Origin: Rusavskia elegans
Lineage: Eukaryota > Ascomycota > Lecanoromycetes > Teloschistales > Teloschistaceae
DNA: 64,000 bases
Reading direction: 5' to 3'
Assembly (NCBI GenBank): GCA_011316305.1
Contig: SAUG01000021.1
Span: 310,001-374,000, forward strand
Position numbers and translations under genes: made by a program. Of this stretch, positions 23,353 to 36,149 are shown piece after piece. The notes under the pieces were generated by a model that was not told the origin of the DNA, did not search any database, and saw only the letters and a list, made by a program, of their open reading frames with translations. The stretch's first letter is position 1; each line of letters starts with the position of its first letter.

Positions 23353-24181
23353 TAAGCCGCCGGACATTATTGGGTGGAGATGGCACTGACAGACGACGTA
23401 GCACTTGAATGCATGGCTAGCGTTCCAGGCGAGGATACAGTCTTTGGACTCGGTAGCATAGCGGACAGGCTTTCAGCGTTGGACTTATCATTGGTTGACG
23501 GAGTGTATAGGATTCACAGCATGGCTTGCGATTGTTTGTCAGTATCAGGTTTGGCATTTTAGCAACAGTGATATCCCATGGTCTGCGGTACTCATTGGCG
23601 GTTTATTTGCATAGCATTTCGGCACCCGGTTTAGCCGTTGGGAGATTGGGATGAATGGTGGGTGGTTTTGGGCCTGTTGTGCACTGTACAGAGTGTCGCT
23701 ACGGCGAACAAGACAGATACATCCATTGCTCTATGATTCCTTTCGCAGTCCTTGTATCTCGCCAATATTGGGCTTCTGCGGAGTAGACCACCAGTAGCTA
23801 GGTGCTGCTATGAACCAGCGCGCCTCGAGTTACAACATGGTGGTGATGACCTGTTCTATGGATGTAGCTTTTCAAGGCCATTTGACATATCAAAGTCCAT
23901 AGCACTGATTCAGGAGTCCATGATCCGCACCATGTTGTATGACAAAAGAAGTACTGATATAAGGTATATGAGGACGGCAAATGACGTCGGATGATTTAGT
24001 CGCCGAGAGGCCGACCCGACGCATGGATTGTGAACCGATGAGATCCGGGGTAAAGTTGTCATCTTCCCACAACATCCCTCGCGTGACTGCCATATCACTG
24101 TGCTTTTCCACCTCGACGATGCCTTGGTAGATTTTGTGTACCACACACGGGTTCCTACCGACAATTAGCTGTAGCCCAAAC
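23353..24181. other. intergenic, between phospholipase D and the Osh3-like gene
   Basis: About 830 bases between two plus-strand genes. It should contain the phospholipase D 3' end and the next promoter. Short frames are present but unsupported; no repeat seen. Confidence 0.45.
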
Positions 24182-27100
24182 ATGGAACAGCTGGAGATCC
24201 ACAGCAAAGTATGGCCCACATCCCTCCTGTCAACAAACGTTTTCTAACGGTGCACTTGACAGTCGTATCTGGTCCGGTGGGCTGACGTCAAAGAGGAGAG
24301 TACTATCTCATGGTCAATCCAGCCCCATAAGAAGTCTATCCGTTTCGGTATCTTCAAACATCCTGGGGGCGGCATCGCGCCACCACCAAAGCTTCCCTCG
24401 TCCACCTTTGAGGCTCCACCTACACCTGGTCTGCAACCCACTGACAGCGCCCACGATCCTCTCCAGCAGCCTGAAGCCTCATCTGCAGCCGTTGGGAAAC
24501 TGAAAAGCATTGGACTTAAACCCATAACATGGCACGGCACATGCGAAGCCAACAGGGTGACAACCGGTCGCTGGGATGTTCCTCGAGACGAGGGCGGAAT
24601 GTACGGTCTGGTCTTCGATAACACCTTCGCAAAACAGCTTTCCAAGACTGTCACTTTTGTTCTGTTGATCTATCCCACGGACTCATTCCCTCCAAACAAT
24701 CATCTGATCCAGGGGCGCACGGCAATCAATGGTGGATCCATACAAGAAAATGCACGTTCGAGAATGAAGCTGGGACCGCGTGACTCCTCGGACTCGGTGT
24801 CTCAGATTGAAGCTCCCCTTTCAGAAGCCGCGGCTACTGAACCCCAGCGACAAAATCAGGGCCAGCCAGGCGATCAAGGTACGAATCGATTCAGCGGAAC
24901 CCTTCGAAAAAGGCGTCGGAAGAGACACCAAGGATTTGCACGCCGTTTTTTCTCGCTGGACTTCTCCACCGCAACGTTGTCATACTACCGCGATCGCCAC
25001 AATGCTACAATCCGTGGGGCCATACCTCTTTCTTTGGCAGCTATAGGGGCAAACGGCAAGACGAGAGACATATCCATTGATTCTGGCGCCGAGATCTGGC
25101 ACTTGAGAGCATCCAACGCGAGAGACTTCGAAGCTTGGAAAGGTGCACTCGAATTTGCGCGAACCTCGTGCAGTCCGGCATCCCCTACAACCAACATCGC
25201 AGTAGACACCAATGCCACAAATCATGCAGCTACACAAGTCAATCCGGAACAAGAGCGAGAATGGGCAAAAGTAGAAAGCTTGGTGAACCGCATTCAAGAG
25301 TCTCGAGAGACGGCCAGGCGATTGGCGAAGGAAACAGACCCCCGGTATCTGCCGCTGAGCGTCCCGAAACCACCTTTTGAAAGAAAGTCTACAGCCTCGA
25401 GTGCTTCCGAAAGTCCGTCCGAGCAGAGTCCTGGCCAGAGCTTCGCAAGCGAGAGTGAGCGCCGATCTTTCTGGAAGCGGAAGCCCAGTAATGAGAAGTC
25501 AAGCTCCGCAATGCTGAAGCGGAGCGTGTCGGCACAGCCTTCAACGACTCCATTTCGAAGCATGCCCTCTACTCCTAACGAGTCTCTCATCCCGTTGGAG
25601 ACCGGTAGAACACAGGCGAGCCATGCAGAGGAGGGTCTCCATGACCACTGCGTGACTCTTCTGCAAGAACTCCACAATGTCGCTGCAGAGTTCGCCATTC
25701 TTCTTGCGGAGAGAAAACAGCGCCGAACGTTATCCACACCCACTCCTGTGACCACGACTTCGCGGCACAGTCTGGATACTTTGGGGGAATCACAAGAATT
25801 CTACGATGCTGAGAGCGGAGACACCTCGCAGCTTCTGGCCATACAGCACGAAAGCGATGAGGAAGAAGACAGATCGGACCACGAGCACGCAAACGACGAT
25901 GATTCTGCCAGTGAGGTCGAGGCTTCAGGCTCCGATGGGCCGGAGCATGCCCCTCAAGCCAGCACGAATTCAGCGTACCCACCGAAACCACAGTCTCTGT
26001 CCCCTTTACCTTCGCAATGGGTTAAAAGAAGAAATGCAGTCCCACCTCCTGCAGTAGCGGCACCAAGCCTCATAGGTTTCCTCCGCAAGAATGTAGGGAA
26101 AGACCTCTCGACTATTTCCATGCCCGTGTCCGCCAATGAGCCCCTTTCCCTCCTTCAGCGCGCCTCTGAACAACTCGAATACTCCCACCTCCTCGATACC
26201 GCCGCCACTTCGACTTCCCAATCAAGCACCCACCGCCTCCTCTACATCACGGCATTCGCCATCTCCACCCTGTCGTATTCTCGTGTCAAAGAACGCGCCA
26301 TCCGCAAGCCCTTCAACCCCATACTCGGCGAAACCTACGAACTCGTCCGTGAAGACCGCGGATTTCGATTCGTAGCCGAGAAAATCTCGCACCGTCCCGT
26401 GCGCATGGCATGTCAAGCCGAAAGCGAACACTGGTCCTTCTTGCAAGCGCCTATGCCAACGCAGAAGTTCTGGGGTAAGAGCGTAGAGCTAATGACAGAT
26501 GGAAAGGTGAGAATCGTCTTGCACGAGCTAGACGAGAGATTCAGCTGGACGCCCACAACGTCTTTCCTACGGAATATCATTGCGGGGGAAAAGTACGTGG
26601 AGCCCGTGGGCACAATGACCGTAACGAACGAATCAACGGGCGAATACGCAAAATGCACCTTCAAAACCAAAGGAATGTTTTCCGGCCGCAGCGAGGATGT
26701 GGCTGTCCAAACATTCGACCAGTACGGGGATGAATTACCCTTGGGATTGACAGGGAAATGGACGACAAGCTTGACCGTCACGGAAAACGGACATCCCCAA
26801 GATCATGAAATCTGGAAAGTCGACGACCTCCCCTCGGACGCATCAAAACGCTACGGCTACACAACTTTCGCGACCCAACTCAATGAAATCACATCTATGG
26901 AAACCAACAAGATTCCTCCCACGGACAGTCGATTGAGACCCGATCAAAGGAAACTGGAAGAGGGCGATGTGGATGCTGCGGAGGCCACGAAGGGAAGGTT
27001 GGAAGAGGCGCAGAGGAAGAGAAGGAAGGATCAGGGGGAGGAGTGGGAGCCGAGATGGTTCAGGAAGGTTGAGGGGGGAGGGGAGGGGGCCGGGGAGGAC

Positions 27101-27190
27101 TGTTGGAGGTTGAAGGAGGGGGCGGAGAATTATTGGGAGAAGAGGGGGAGGGGGGCATGGGCGGGGTTGGAGAGGGTTTTTGACGATTGA
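24182..27190 (+). CDS. OSH3: oxysterol-binding protein, Osh3-like (GOLD-PH-ORD)
   Basis: Lipid-transfer and lipid-sensing protein acting at ER-plasma membrane contacts and on phosphoinositide levels. A 9-codon first exon (24182-24208, MEQLEIHSK) is spliced by a 54-base intron to 24263-27190, giving 984 residues. The N-terminus is a GOLD-like domain (SYLVRWADVK, SISWSIQPHKKS-like start, FGIFKHPGGG ... VFDNTFAKQLSKTVTF). A PH domain follows (about 230-335, beginning FSGTLRKRRRKRHQGFARRFF), then a disordered acidic linker. The ORD spans about 610-960 with NPILGETYELV and EKISHRPVRMACQAE. The second His of the usual SHHP signature is Arg here. The protein ends in a charged Glu/Lys/Gly tail. The GOLD-PH-ORD order supports Osh3 rather than Osh1 or Osh4. 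Confidence 0.9.
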
Positions 27191-27545
27191 GAGAGTGTGT
27201 TGATGGATAGAATGGTATCTCAGGAGACGAAGAGAGAGTAAATGTTCGAAAATACATTGTAGAATCAAGCTTACGCCACTTTGAGAGGGCCTTCTGCAGC
27301 ACACGAATTTTCTTGATCCAGCAGCCTTCAGTGTAATTTGAGGTATTGTATTCTTCATTATATCGAGCATCATCTTCTCCCATCATGAGATAGAATCTTA
27401 CAGAAGTTTTTTCTGCCCTACACTATACAACGACCACAACTCCCCAGACAATCCCACTCACAGCTAAAAGATAAACAATAATGTACGCAAACACATTCGC
27501 TACTCTTCCCATCGAGATCTCTACATTATACACCTCTTTCCCCCC

Positions 27546-27590
<45 letters not shown>

Positions 27591-28510
27591 CCCGGATCTT
27601 CAAACCATACCACCAAGCCCATCCCCAAAAATCTCACGATCTATAACCAAAACCAGTAAAGCTAGCGAGCGATATGCCATCGTTGCACGCTTTGACATTC
27701 ACAGCATGAGAAGGTTGCAGAAGTGAGAGTTCTGGAATGAAGGATTAGAATGTTGTTAACTGGGATATAAGGAGTACTAGACCCGATATAACAAAAGTCC
27801 GGAAAAAAGACCTCCCCCCACGGGTCCCCTCCTTCTTCTCCTTCTTTCCCCCATACCGGTCACCATCTCTCAACTCCAACCGTCATCAAAGCCAGAGAAG
27901 TAAAACTATAATTATATACTTTATTGAGACTAAATATCTCCCGAAAGGAATCGTGGATATATTCCTATGTACTATCAAAGTGTTACCCACCACCGCCACC
28001 ACCACTGGTATCATCTGTATCTTTATTCGATACCTCGAGTGACAATTAGATTAAAGATGCTTTGCTAAGATAAGTGAGGAGAAGAGAGCAGCTATGGGGT
28101 TGATATAGTTAGGTTTGGTATGGTAGTTGAGTAGTGGTGCTATGATTGTATGATTGAAGAGGCGATGGATTGTGCTGTTGTAGATAGGGTGGGCGCAAGG
28201 GTATGGATGGGATATCATGAACTTGGTGGTGATGAGCATGAAAGAGGTTGGATGAGTTATATAGATCAGGGGGGCTAAGGTTATTGAAGTGTATATCTTG
28301 ACCCAATGATTGCCGTTTCCGTCAAGGATGATACGTCATTCGCCAGAAAGAAATATCCGAGACGGCTTGGAAGAAGCAAAATAAAATAAAATACATACCA
28401 GCGGGCGTCCCCTGATTCGATCAAACGTACCCATCACCAACTCAACACCAAAGACCCCATCAACATCACACCATATCACACCAAACCCACAACAACCTCA
28501 ACCCTTACCC
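27191..28510. other. intergenic with long poly-A tract and pyrimidine-rich blocks
   Basis: About 1.3 kb between convergent genes. It holds a 42-base A homopolymer at 27,547-27,588, a pyrimidine-rich block near 27,810-27,860, and AT-rich simple sequence near 27,900-28,280. No supported gene. Confidence 0.5.
27547..27588. repeat. homopolymer run of 42 A, flanked by C6 and C5
   Basis: An uninterrupted 42-A run is bounded on the left by six C and on the right by five C (27,589-27,593). Such length is prone to slippage and sequencing error, so the exact count is uncertain. It is not inside a supported gene. Confidence 0.85.
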
Positions 28511-30026
28511 TCACCCCCCTCTAAGCTCCAAATCCCATACCTCCGGCACCGCCCTCTCACAACCCACCGCCCCCTTCCGATTCCCAGCCCCCAACCCTCT
28601 CAACCCAACCGCATCCTCTTCCTCCCGCTCATCTCTCAACCGACTACTGGATCGGTACGAAGAAGACCACGGCAGCCGCACGGGTAATCGTGCGAACAGC
28701 CTAGTCCCAATGCCGCTCTTGATAGACTTCGATGATGACGACGGAGGCAGTCGCTTCAAAAGGGGAGCCATGGGTGGGAGGGAGGCGCAGATGGTGCCGA
28801 CGCAGCATTCGACTGTCGTCCAGAGCATGACGTTGGCGTTGACCCCTGGGCAGGCACCCTTAGCATGGGAGTCAGTGTAGTGCAGGGTTGGGTTGATGAG
28901 TGAGATTGTTTGGGTGGGTTGAACTTACAGGGGACGTCATCGGCGAAGGTCGTTTTGAAGCCGTAGTAGATTCGTATGCCTCCGACAACGACGACGCTGT
29001 GGATTGGTGTTAGCGATTCAAACAATACCGGTTGCGGAGCAAGGGTAGTGAAGGGTCCTTTGAGTAGTGATGTACTTACAAAGCTCCCAACGAAAACACA
29101 AAAAACAGTCCCACCTTCTTCGCTCTCGGTAGCTTCAATTTCCACAGCCCGATCGCCGGCAAGACCATCAATGTGACATCGGAGATGGTGTTTGCAATCA
29201 ATGTGGTGCCCAGAATGATCAATAGCTGGTTGTTGCAACGTCCCTTGAACGGATGCGGCGGCGGTATGTTCTCGATTAGGTACGCCACTTCCCAGAAAAG
29301 CCTGATCGGCAGGCACTGGAGGAGATAGCCCAGAGCAGTGGCTATGGTCAGAAGCAACGTGTAGGACCCCACGACGTAAAATGCGATCTGGAAAGTGCGA
29401 CGGTGCATGGTGAAGATGCGGCGGTAGAAGAGTAGGATAGAAATCTTGATCAGGCCTAAACAGAAGGTCTGGAGAATGGAAAGTGACCAGGCTGACTGAG
29501 TGATGGGTTAGTCAAGCTTGTTGCATGGAGCACATGGGTATGTTTTTGCGGCTCCATGGAAACGAGGTGTGTGTTTTGAGAGGAATGCACTTGCCTTCAA
29601 TATCCGTACCAGCTGCTGTGGTTTGGAGGGATCAGACTCCATAACGCGGGCGAGATGCTTTCCGATGCCATTTCTGTACGCTGCCACGAGATCAGACCCG
29701 ATCCTCGCACGTACGCAGGTACAGTGCAACGAGGCCGGCCTACCAGCAATGCTTATTCCCGTCACAGAGACCGCGAAGATCTGTCCGTTGGACAATCATC
29801 AAGATGGTGTCTCTCCGTCCGGAGGTAACAGACTTACGGCAGCGAAGATAATAATGACATTGTCTGCTTCCCACTGCTTCTTGATGCTACGTTGGGCCCA
29901 GAAGCGAAGTGCAGTGGCTACGCAGGTAGCAAGGATGAGCACAACGCTCACAGCAATCAATTGGGGTTCTCGATCGTCGCTCCAGTGGGCGAGCTGGTCT
30001 TGGTACACGGCCGACGTTGGATCCAT
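28511..30026 (-). CDS. fungal rhodopsin-like (SAT4-type) integral membrane protein
   Basis: A seven-helix plasma-membrane protein of the large fungal family often labelled rhodopsin domain or SAT4; its biochemical role is not known. Exons (complement) 29838-30026, 29744-29780, 29595-29680, 29080-29495, 28929-28996 and 28511-28845 give 376 residues. Visible helices include PQLIAVSVVLILATCVATALRF (first), the FCLGLIKISILLFYRRIF block, YVVGSYTLLLTIATALGYLL, LIANTISDVTLMVLPAIGLW, VGLFFVFSLGAL and MLWTTVECCVGTICASLPP. YRRIF and the W/TVE...CLP end are family marks. The tail is cytosolic, Ser/Arg-rich. Intron 3 (29,496-29,594) has a GC donor (AAG|GCAAGT). No retinal-linkage Lys is identified, and no photoreception is implied. 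Confidence 0.83.
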
Positions 30027-31451
30027 AACGGGGCGATAGCTCAAATGCAATTGTAGATGACGGCAGCCATTTCCGATCAGGGAAGTTCTTCATACTTATC
30101 GCTTGTTTTTGCGTGGTACGAGCGACTTCCTCTGTGGCGCCATGAAGAGGTTGCGATATGGTATTGAACATGCTTTGCACTCCAACATGTATCATGTCTC
30201 TTGGTGCTATGCGATTTCACGGCGTTGCACTTGTACATGAGGGTCGGTACCATTCCAAGTGATTGGTTCCGTAAAGAGGGTTGGATGGGATGACCGCGTG
30301 GATCGGCATGGTTGTACAGTCGTTAACCTTCTCGCGGCGTACAACATAGCATGCAAGATCCGACGCTGTCCGACGAGGGAAGCCACATACAACAAGAGCG
30401 TAGGTGTATGAAGGTGATGGGATGGGAAAGTAAGTATATGATTCGGAATGAATGAAGAAAAGAAAGAACTCGAGGACAACCTTGGATCGGACAAGAAAAC
30501 GAAGAAGCAGACTCTGAAGAGCGTAGCTTGAAGCCCTACAATAGGCATGAGCAAAGGGAGAGTTCCCAAGCGACATCATCGCAGGTTACCTGTTGTACAG
30601 TACGATGGCGCACCCTCCACCGCGGTACTTTCCTCTTTGAGCCAATCACTTTAGGAGAGTGGTAGACGGAAACCAGGGAATGTTGGTCTGTACGTCGTTT
30701 CTGGGGGTAAGATAGGATACCGTTTCTTCTTATTTTCTCCCCCGGTCCGGATTTCATTTGTATATGCTGATAAAAATTCACTGCGCCAGCGAACTTCCTC
30801 GCCATTTCGACGTTAAAGATGCGTCGTGGGACTCTACTTACGAAAGACACCGTTTCAGTCCTTTAATGTTTTCTCTGGCGCTTTTCACCAGCCAGTGGAC
30901 ATGGCGAGTGGGGTACCGTGGCAGGAAGCTGGAGCGGCCCGGTCCTTCATAATGCAGGCATACGGTATCATATCTGAGGATACGGTCCAAAGTGTCTTTC
31001 GCTGGGGCCGGCAGAGAACGGAAGGCCTACCCCCGGGTTGGAAAGCGGTATTTGGACCCTGCTGGCTGTTGGTATGGCTGATTTGGACAACACCGCTGTG
31101 GGTTTACCCTGCTGCACAGCGTAGCTCTGGGGAAAGGATTTTACCTTGCAGTATACTATGATGACATGTTGGAAGTAAAGAATTCTTGTAGATTAAACTG
31201 AAGCAATACTGGACCCTCTGATCTGATCAGCGGCACTTAGAGTACAATATTCATTCTGGGGGTATATCAAGACCTGTATCCATAGCCATGAGCTTCGGAA
31301 AAACAAGCTAGGTTCCCAATGTACGCCCGTCGAATGACTTGGAACTTAATCCAAATCCAAATTGTTGGGTGTCCCACCCGGGTATCATGTGTGAGCCATT
31401 CGGCACGTTGTGCTCATTATGCACGCCGTTGCCCGTCCAATCATCCGACGC
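30027..31451. other. intergenic, no supported gene
   Basis: About 1.4 kb upstream of the membrane-protein gene and downstream of the IFRD gene. Several frames of 60-120 codons overlap on both strands, but none has a motif, sensible splice sites or compositional support. Confidence 0.45.
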
Positions 31452-32996
31452 CTAGTATTCCCTTGAAGCCTTGCCGTCATTCGTAATCATGATTCTGCAC
31501 ACTAGGTTAGCACGCGATATGGACATAATCAGATGGAGGGGTGTACGGTAAACTCTCAAACACAATCGGATTCGCTTCGTAGTGTTTCACGAAACCACTC
31601 TGCAGGACTCGCCTCAAGGCCTGCAGCCGATGCAGCTTCCACCATTTGTCGATCTTCATTACACCCTCCTTGTGTATCCTTACTGTCATCCGGCTGCCGT
31701 ACCGCTTGCCGGTGTCCTGGCTGATGGCGTTCTGATACCGAGGACCATGAGTTGGATACTCGACACTGTCAAGGATATCCGCAAAGTTGGTGCGAATCGC
31801 CTTCTGCTCCTTCTTCGAAAGACGGCGGGTGTTGAGACTTGCGAGATCGGACAAGGTGTCTTTAAGCACGTCGGTACGTCGATAGACATCGTAATTCTTG
31901 ACAAGCTTTGGCACCCCCGGAATCTCGTCGGGATCAGAGATGATGTCGCCCTCGCCAAATTCGGTACCACCGTCATCCTCCGTCAAGGGTCGGTATGACT
32001 TTTCGTAGAGCAAGGCGATGTTCTCCCCAGCTGCGATCTGCACTCCAGGGTCGCTGCTTGATAGCTGATCGACAAAGTACTCGGCTGCTTCTTCGCTTTC
32101 GTCGGCGATATCGTCGATGAGGGTGGAGAGCGAGCCCCACTCCTCAAGGGCAGCCACGACGGGGTCGGCTTCATCTTGTGCATCGATGAAAGAACCGTCC
32201 GAAGCTACAATCTCCATGAGGTAGGCCATGTTGTCCAGAATCTCATCGTCGGATGCCCCGCCAAAGAAGGTGCACGTCCCGAGGCAGTGAACAGCTGCGG
32301 TTTTGCTAGGAACAGAAGTAGAGTCGGAAATGACGCGTTTGAGGGGACCGCAGACGGCTTCGTAGATTAGATCTGATGGCGAGGTGACCACTGTCATGGC
32401 AAGCGCTGGTGTCCTGATCAGCAAGCCTTCAAGCTGCAATTCAACGAAGCCCGCTGCATACCTTTCATGGCCAGGATAGTCTCCCGTTCGCTTGTTTCGG
32501 CCTTGATGCTCTTGAGGAAAGCAACGACGAGCTCGGCCTCCTTTCCTCGGATGTCCTCTTCAGCATACTGAGCCGTCAAAATGCGCACGTAGGTTGCTAG
32601 ACATTTCTCGCGCCCTTGCACGCTGCTGCGCTTGCGATCGAGGAGCTCCTGGATGCGGTCCGCAAGATCTGCTCGCCAGGCGTCCGTGATAGGATCCGAG
32701 CCATCGCCATTAAGTAGCTCGTCTATTGAGTTGGTGCTGCAAGTACGGTCAGTGGGGACCGAACGAGCGCCGTCTGAATGGATGACGGGGACGCCGAACC
32801 TGAAAGATGTCGCATCGCTGAGGTTGCCGGTCTCGTCTTCTTCGGAGTCTGCTCTGCTCACTGCTCGGCTTCTGCTTGCTGCTCTGGATGGTGGCTGAGA
32901 GCTGGGTCTCGAGGACGCGGGGGAAGCTTGCTTGGATCGCGCCTTGCGAGACACGGTTTTCCCGCTCTCGAGGGCTTGGCGACGGAGGTCATGCAT
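31452..32996 (-). CDS. IFRD-domain protein (interferon-related developmental regulator family)
   Basis: Conserved eukaryotic HEAT/ARM-like protein; animal IFRD1/2 are transcription co-regulators or ribosome-associated factors, and the fungal role is not established. Exons (complement) 32462-32996, 31547-32405 and 31452-31494 give 478 residues. The N-terminus is MHDLRRQALESGKTVSRKAR, then Ser/Arg-rich. The IFRD core includes RADLADRIQELLDRKRSS, then ALAMTVVTSPSD directly after the first intron, and LGTCTFFGG. The C-terminal part has KKEQKAIRTNFADILDSVE and GWW-like KIDKWWKLHRLQALRRVL, matching the IFRD_C region. The last 52-base intron (GTACAC ... GTGCTAAC ... GTGCAG) is inferred. If it is not removed, the protein ends at 31,507 with one residue fewer and a different tail. 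Acidic and soluble. Confidence 0.82.
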
Positions 32997-33628
32997 CGTG
33001 TAAGATACCGACAGTCTAGAGTGATGGGGGGTCCGTTTCAGCTCGGAGCCACGTGTAAGACCTCTGCAAGGCAGGGTTATCTGAACGGAAATGTGAAGAC
33101 GTAGAGTTCTGACGGAGGTAGGTGATGTCGTAAGTCCATAAAGAATTCAAGGGATGTTTCGCACGAGGCGCAGCTGACGTTGCAGAAGGTTGAGTGAATT
33201 GGATGGAGGATGTTTGTGCTGCTCTAGAGGAATTGGTGGTCACTTTATGGGTGACGATTGTGGGCATGTGAATAAATTTCAAAGCGTGGCTAGCGAGCCT
33301 CTCCGAGCACATTAAAATCACGCGGCTCATGCAGGTAGAAACGCCGGCCTTCCTCTTCCGGAGAATTATCGTTGATATCGTAGTCATCCAGTCATTAGTC
33401 TGATATGATACATGTGGGTACGATTATACGCTACAAGATTATCATGCTTGACGCCAACCATGCTCTCTGACTTCTTGCCCCTTTTGATATGCATCTCCAA
33501 TAGTCCTTGAAATAGGGTGAACCATCGGCAAGCCTGCAGCAATATTCGCCGCCCAGAGCCCTTGAAAGTCCAATCTCATCATTAGAAAAGCTCAAAGCTA
33601 CTGTAAACAGAGCTTCCAAACTGGGTGC
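32997..33628. other. intergenic, no supported gene
   Basis: About 630 bases between the IFRD gene start and the RTF1 stop, both on the minus strand. Presumably the IFRD promoter and RTF1 3' end. Confidence 0.45.
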
Positions 33629-35707
33629 TCAGATCTCAATGTCAATCCCCAGGTCCATTGCGCCAATGACATCGTCGTCCATATTTCGCTTTCCAACTTT
33701 TGGTAGACCATTAACCTTCTCCTGAGGGGGCTGAGGAGTGACCGTCTTTGCTGCCCCGTTCTGCACTGGGGTGCCGGCCCGACCAGGTGTACCAGCGCAG
33801 CTGTTGTTTTGGCTTCCATCCTCGAACAGGTCGTCCATCGCCCTCATAGCTGGCTTGGGCGGAGCAAGACGTTCCCCACTGGAATCGTAGTTCGTGCGAG
33901 GTCGAGTCTTGACACGAGCAAAAGGATCGGCAACTGCTTCCCCACGCTCGACGCGCTTACGAGCAAGAGCTTCCGCCCTGCGCTCCGCCTGTTGCGCCTT
34001 CCGGACATCGGCTGCATTGGCCTTTCGGTTGGCACGGTTCAGTTCAGCAAGTCGTTCCTGTTGTGTGGGGCCTGCGTTGACAGGTTTTGGGCTGGTTTTG
34101 TAAAGGCTGGTGTTGAAAGCGAGCTTAGGTCCATCAATCTCCGCGATTTCTTTGCTTAGTTGAGCTACCGCCTCTTCGTCGCCACGAGCCTCTGCCTTTT
34201 GGCGGCGGTTGACGAGCGAAACGCGCTCGAGCGTGTTGAAACGTTGCTGAAGGACTCCAGACCGTTCAAGCTTCTGCTGGATTTCTTCGGGAGTGAACTG
34301 ATGGTTGATGAGTCGGTTGATATCGCCAATCTTGCTGATCAAGAATGGCTTGGTGGGGAGTGGTAGATCGTCTGCAAGCATTTTGTTTTTGTAGTCGTTG
34401 AATTCGACCTGCAACACGTCAGAGTAGAAAGATTTGATTGAGAAGCTCGATGTACCTCTGTGATTTTGGCAGTAGAGCAAGCAATGAATGGCACAGTTCT
34501 CTCCGACTTTCCGATAGTCACCTTCGCGTACTGGGTCGTGACGAAGTTCTTGTGATTGACACCCTCCATAGCGTAAGGCCGGCCTTCAGCGAAGCCTAGA
34601 GTCTGTCAGTGTGATTACTGTGGGTCCAATATCGAACGCATCATATACCTGATATTTTCGCCATTCGATAGATCGAATCACCAGTGGCATGATTTGGCCC
34701 TATGTTGACACGAGCATAACAGTCTTTGATGGCATCGTCGAATCCCGGGTAGAAGCACACTTTGGCGAAATTGTCACGGCCGATCCGAACACGTTCAAAA
34801 TCATGCTGGTCGCTAGGTTGCTCGTCATGTTGACGAGATTCGTTGGCGTGTGCTCTTACATCGTCCCAGTCGACTTCGCTCTCGCCATCGGCGTCCGCAT
34901 CAGAGTATCCGTCCTCAAGGGAACCACGAGCCTTGCGATCGCGACGCTCTTGACCATCGCGCTTTCGTTGCTCATCACGTATACCCTTCTCCTCACGTTG
35001 ACGTTTGTATGCTTCGATAGCCCCTGATGTCTCACCAGCTTTGCGGCCGCCGAGGGCTGTCTTTTGGCGTGAGCTCTTCCTTTGTCTATCCTCCAGCTCA
35101 GCGGTGTCTGCCTTGCGCTTTCTGCCTTCTGCGACTTCGGCTTCTTTCTTCTTTGATGCGACCAGGCGTCGAAGATGTTCGTTCTGTAGTTCGCGCTCGC
35201 GCTGCTGGGCACGCTCGGCGAGGATCGATTCGCGCTGGATTTCTGAGAGCGCCATGATCTCTGCACGATCCTTCTCAGATCTGAACTTGCCCTCGATGGG
35301 GAAGTCCGTACCGCCTTCGGTCACGGCTGGTGGCGATTCGGACTCGGATTCAGACATGGGCGCTGATTGTAAGGAGTTTGGAGATGCAGGTGTTGAGGAG
35401 CTAGAGTATTGTTGAGGAACGGATGTCTATTGATAAAAGTGTGGCAGGTGACAAGCGAAACTTACGCTTCTCCTTCTTCGGAATCGGATTTTTTGGCCTT
35501 CTTGCTGCGGGAGCCACCTGTCATTCCTTTTGAAGAAAGTTTCTGTGCCACTCCGCGCTTATTCGACGATGTTTTGTTGGTAATTGACGGTCCTGGAGAG
35601 GAAGAAGGTGAAGGAGGCTTATTAGCAGTGATAGTGGGCTTGGAGCCTTCGTCATCCGAAGAATCCCCTCCGGCTAATGCCAGGAGGGCGGCGTCTAAAT
35701 CTGCCAT
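33629..35707 (-). CDS. RTF1: RNA polymerase II-associated protein Rtf1 (Paf1 complex)
   Basis: Subunit of the Paf1 complex; promotes histone H2B ubiquitination and elongation in the nucleus. Exons (complement) 35466-35707, 34649-35400, 34456-34595 and 33629-34408 give 637 residues. The N-terminus MADLDAALLALAGGDSSDDEG is typical for Rtf1. It is followed by Ser/Lys-rich sequence, then MALSEIQRESILAERAQQ, which is the conserved start of the histone-modification region. A long charged coiled region follows. The Plus3 domain starts near WDDVRAHANE and includes RIGRDNFAKVCFYPGFDDAIKDCYARVNIG, GRPYAMEGVNHKNFVTTQY, and after the last intron VEFNDYKNKM. The C-terminal third is coiled coil (RKAQQAERRAEALARKR) and ends in a low-complexity tail. 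All splice phases agree. It shares a 440-base divergent promoter with COQ7. Confidence 0.93.
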
Positions 35708-36149
35708 GATATGATAAGATTGTAATTACAACTGTTGTGATTGGTAGTACAAGGGAAGAAGCCCGCTCCAACCCGATGAAACAAGAGATTAGGCGGAGAT
35801 GGCTATTGAGATCGGGTCCAAAAGTAAGAGTGGTAGACGACCAGAGAAAGCAAAAGTCCGAGGGAATGCCAGGTAGCTTGAAGCTATTGTGAGAGAGTGA
35901 TGAGGGTTTCGGGATCTCCCCAGGCGCAGGCTATGAGTCAGGTTGACTTGAAGTGAATACAGCGTAAATATGCTCAATCATCGACACATGAACGTGATGG
36001 TCCAAGTCCGGGAAGCAGCCGCGTTTGTTCTCAGGCTAGCCTAGCCGCGACCCGGCGGTGAAAAGTCCGGTTTGCCGTTCAGCCCTATCGCTCGTACTCG
36101 TTATAGCTACGAGAAGTACAGCAACACTTTCTCATTACCACTCCTCGAG
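35708..36149. other. divergent promoter region of RTF1 and COQ7
   Basis: 442 bases between the two starts. No supported gene; no strong TATA element seen. Confidence 0.5.

Noticed and set aside
28756..29316. 186-codon minus-strand frame
   Set aside because: Runs through introns and exons of the rhodopsin-like gene in a wrong frame.
28511..30026. Light-sensing opsin function for the rhodopsin-like gene
   Set aside because: The family name reflects topology only; no retinal-binding lysine context was identified.
30207..31161. Several overlapping frames of 60-120 codons that might be a gene
   Set aside because: Strands and frames conflict, no motif, no splice signals that join them.
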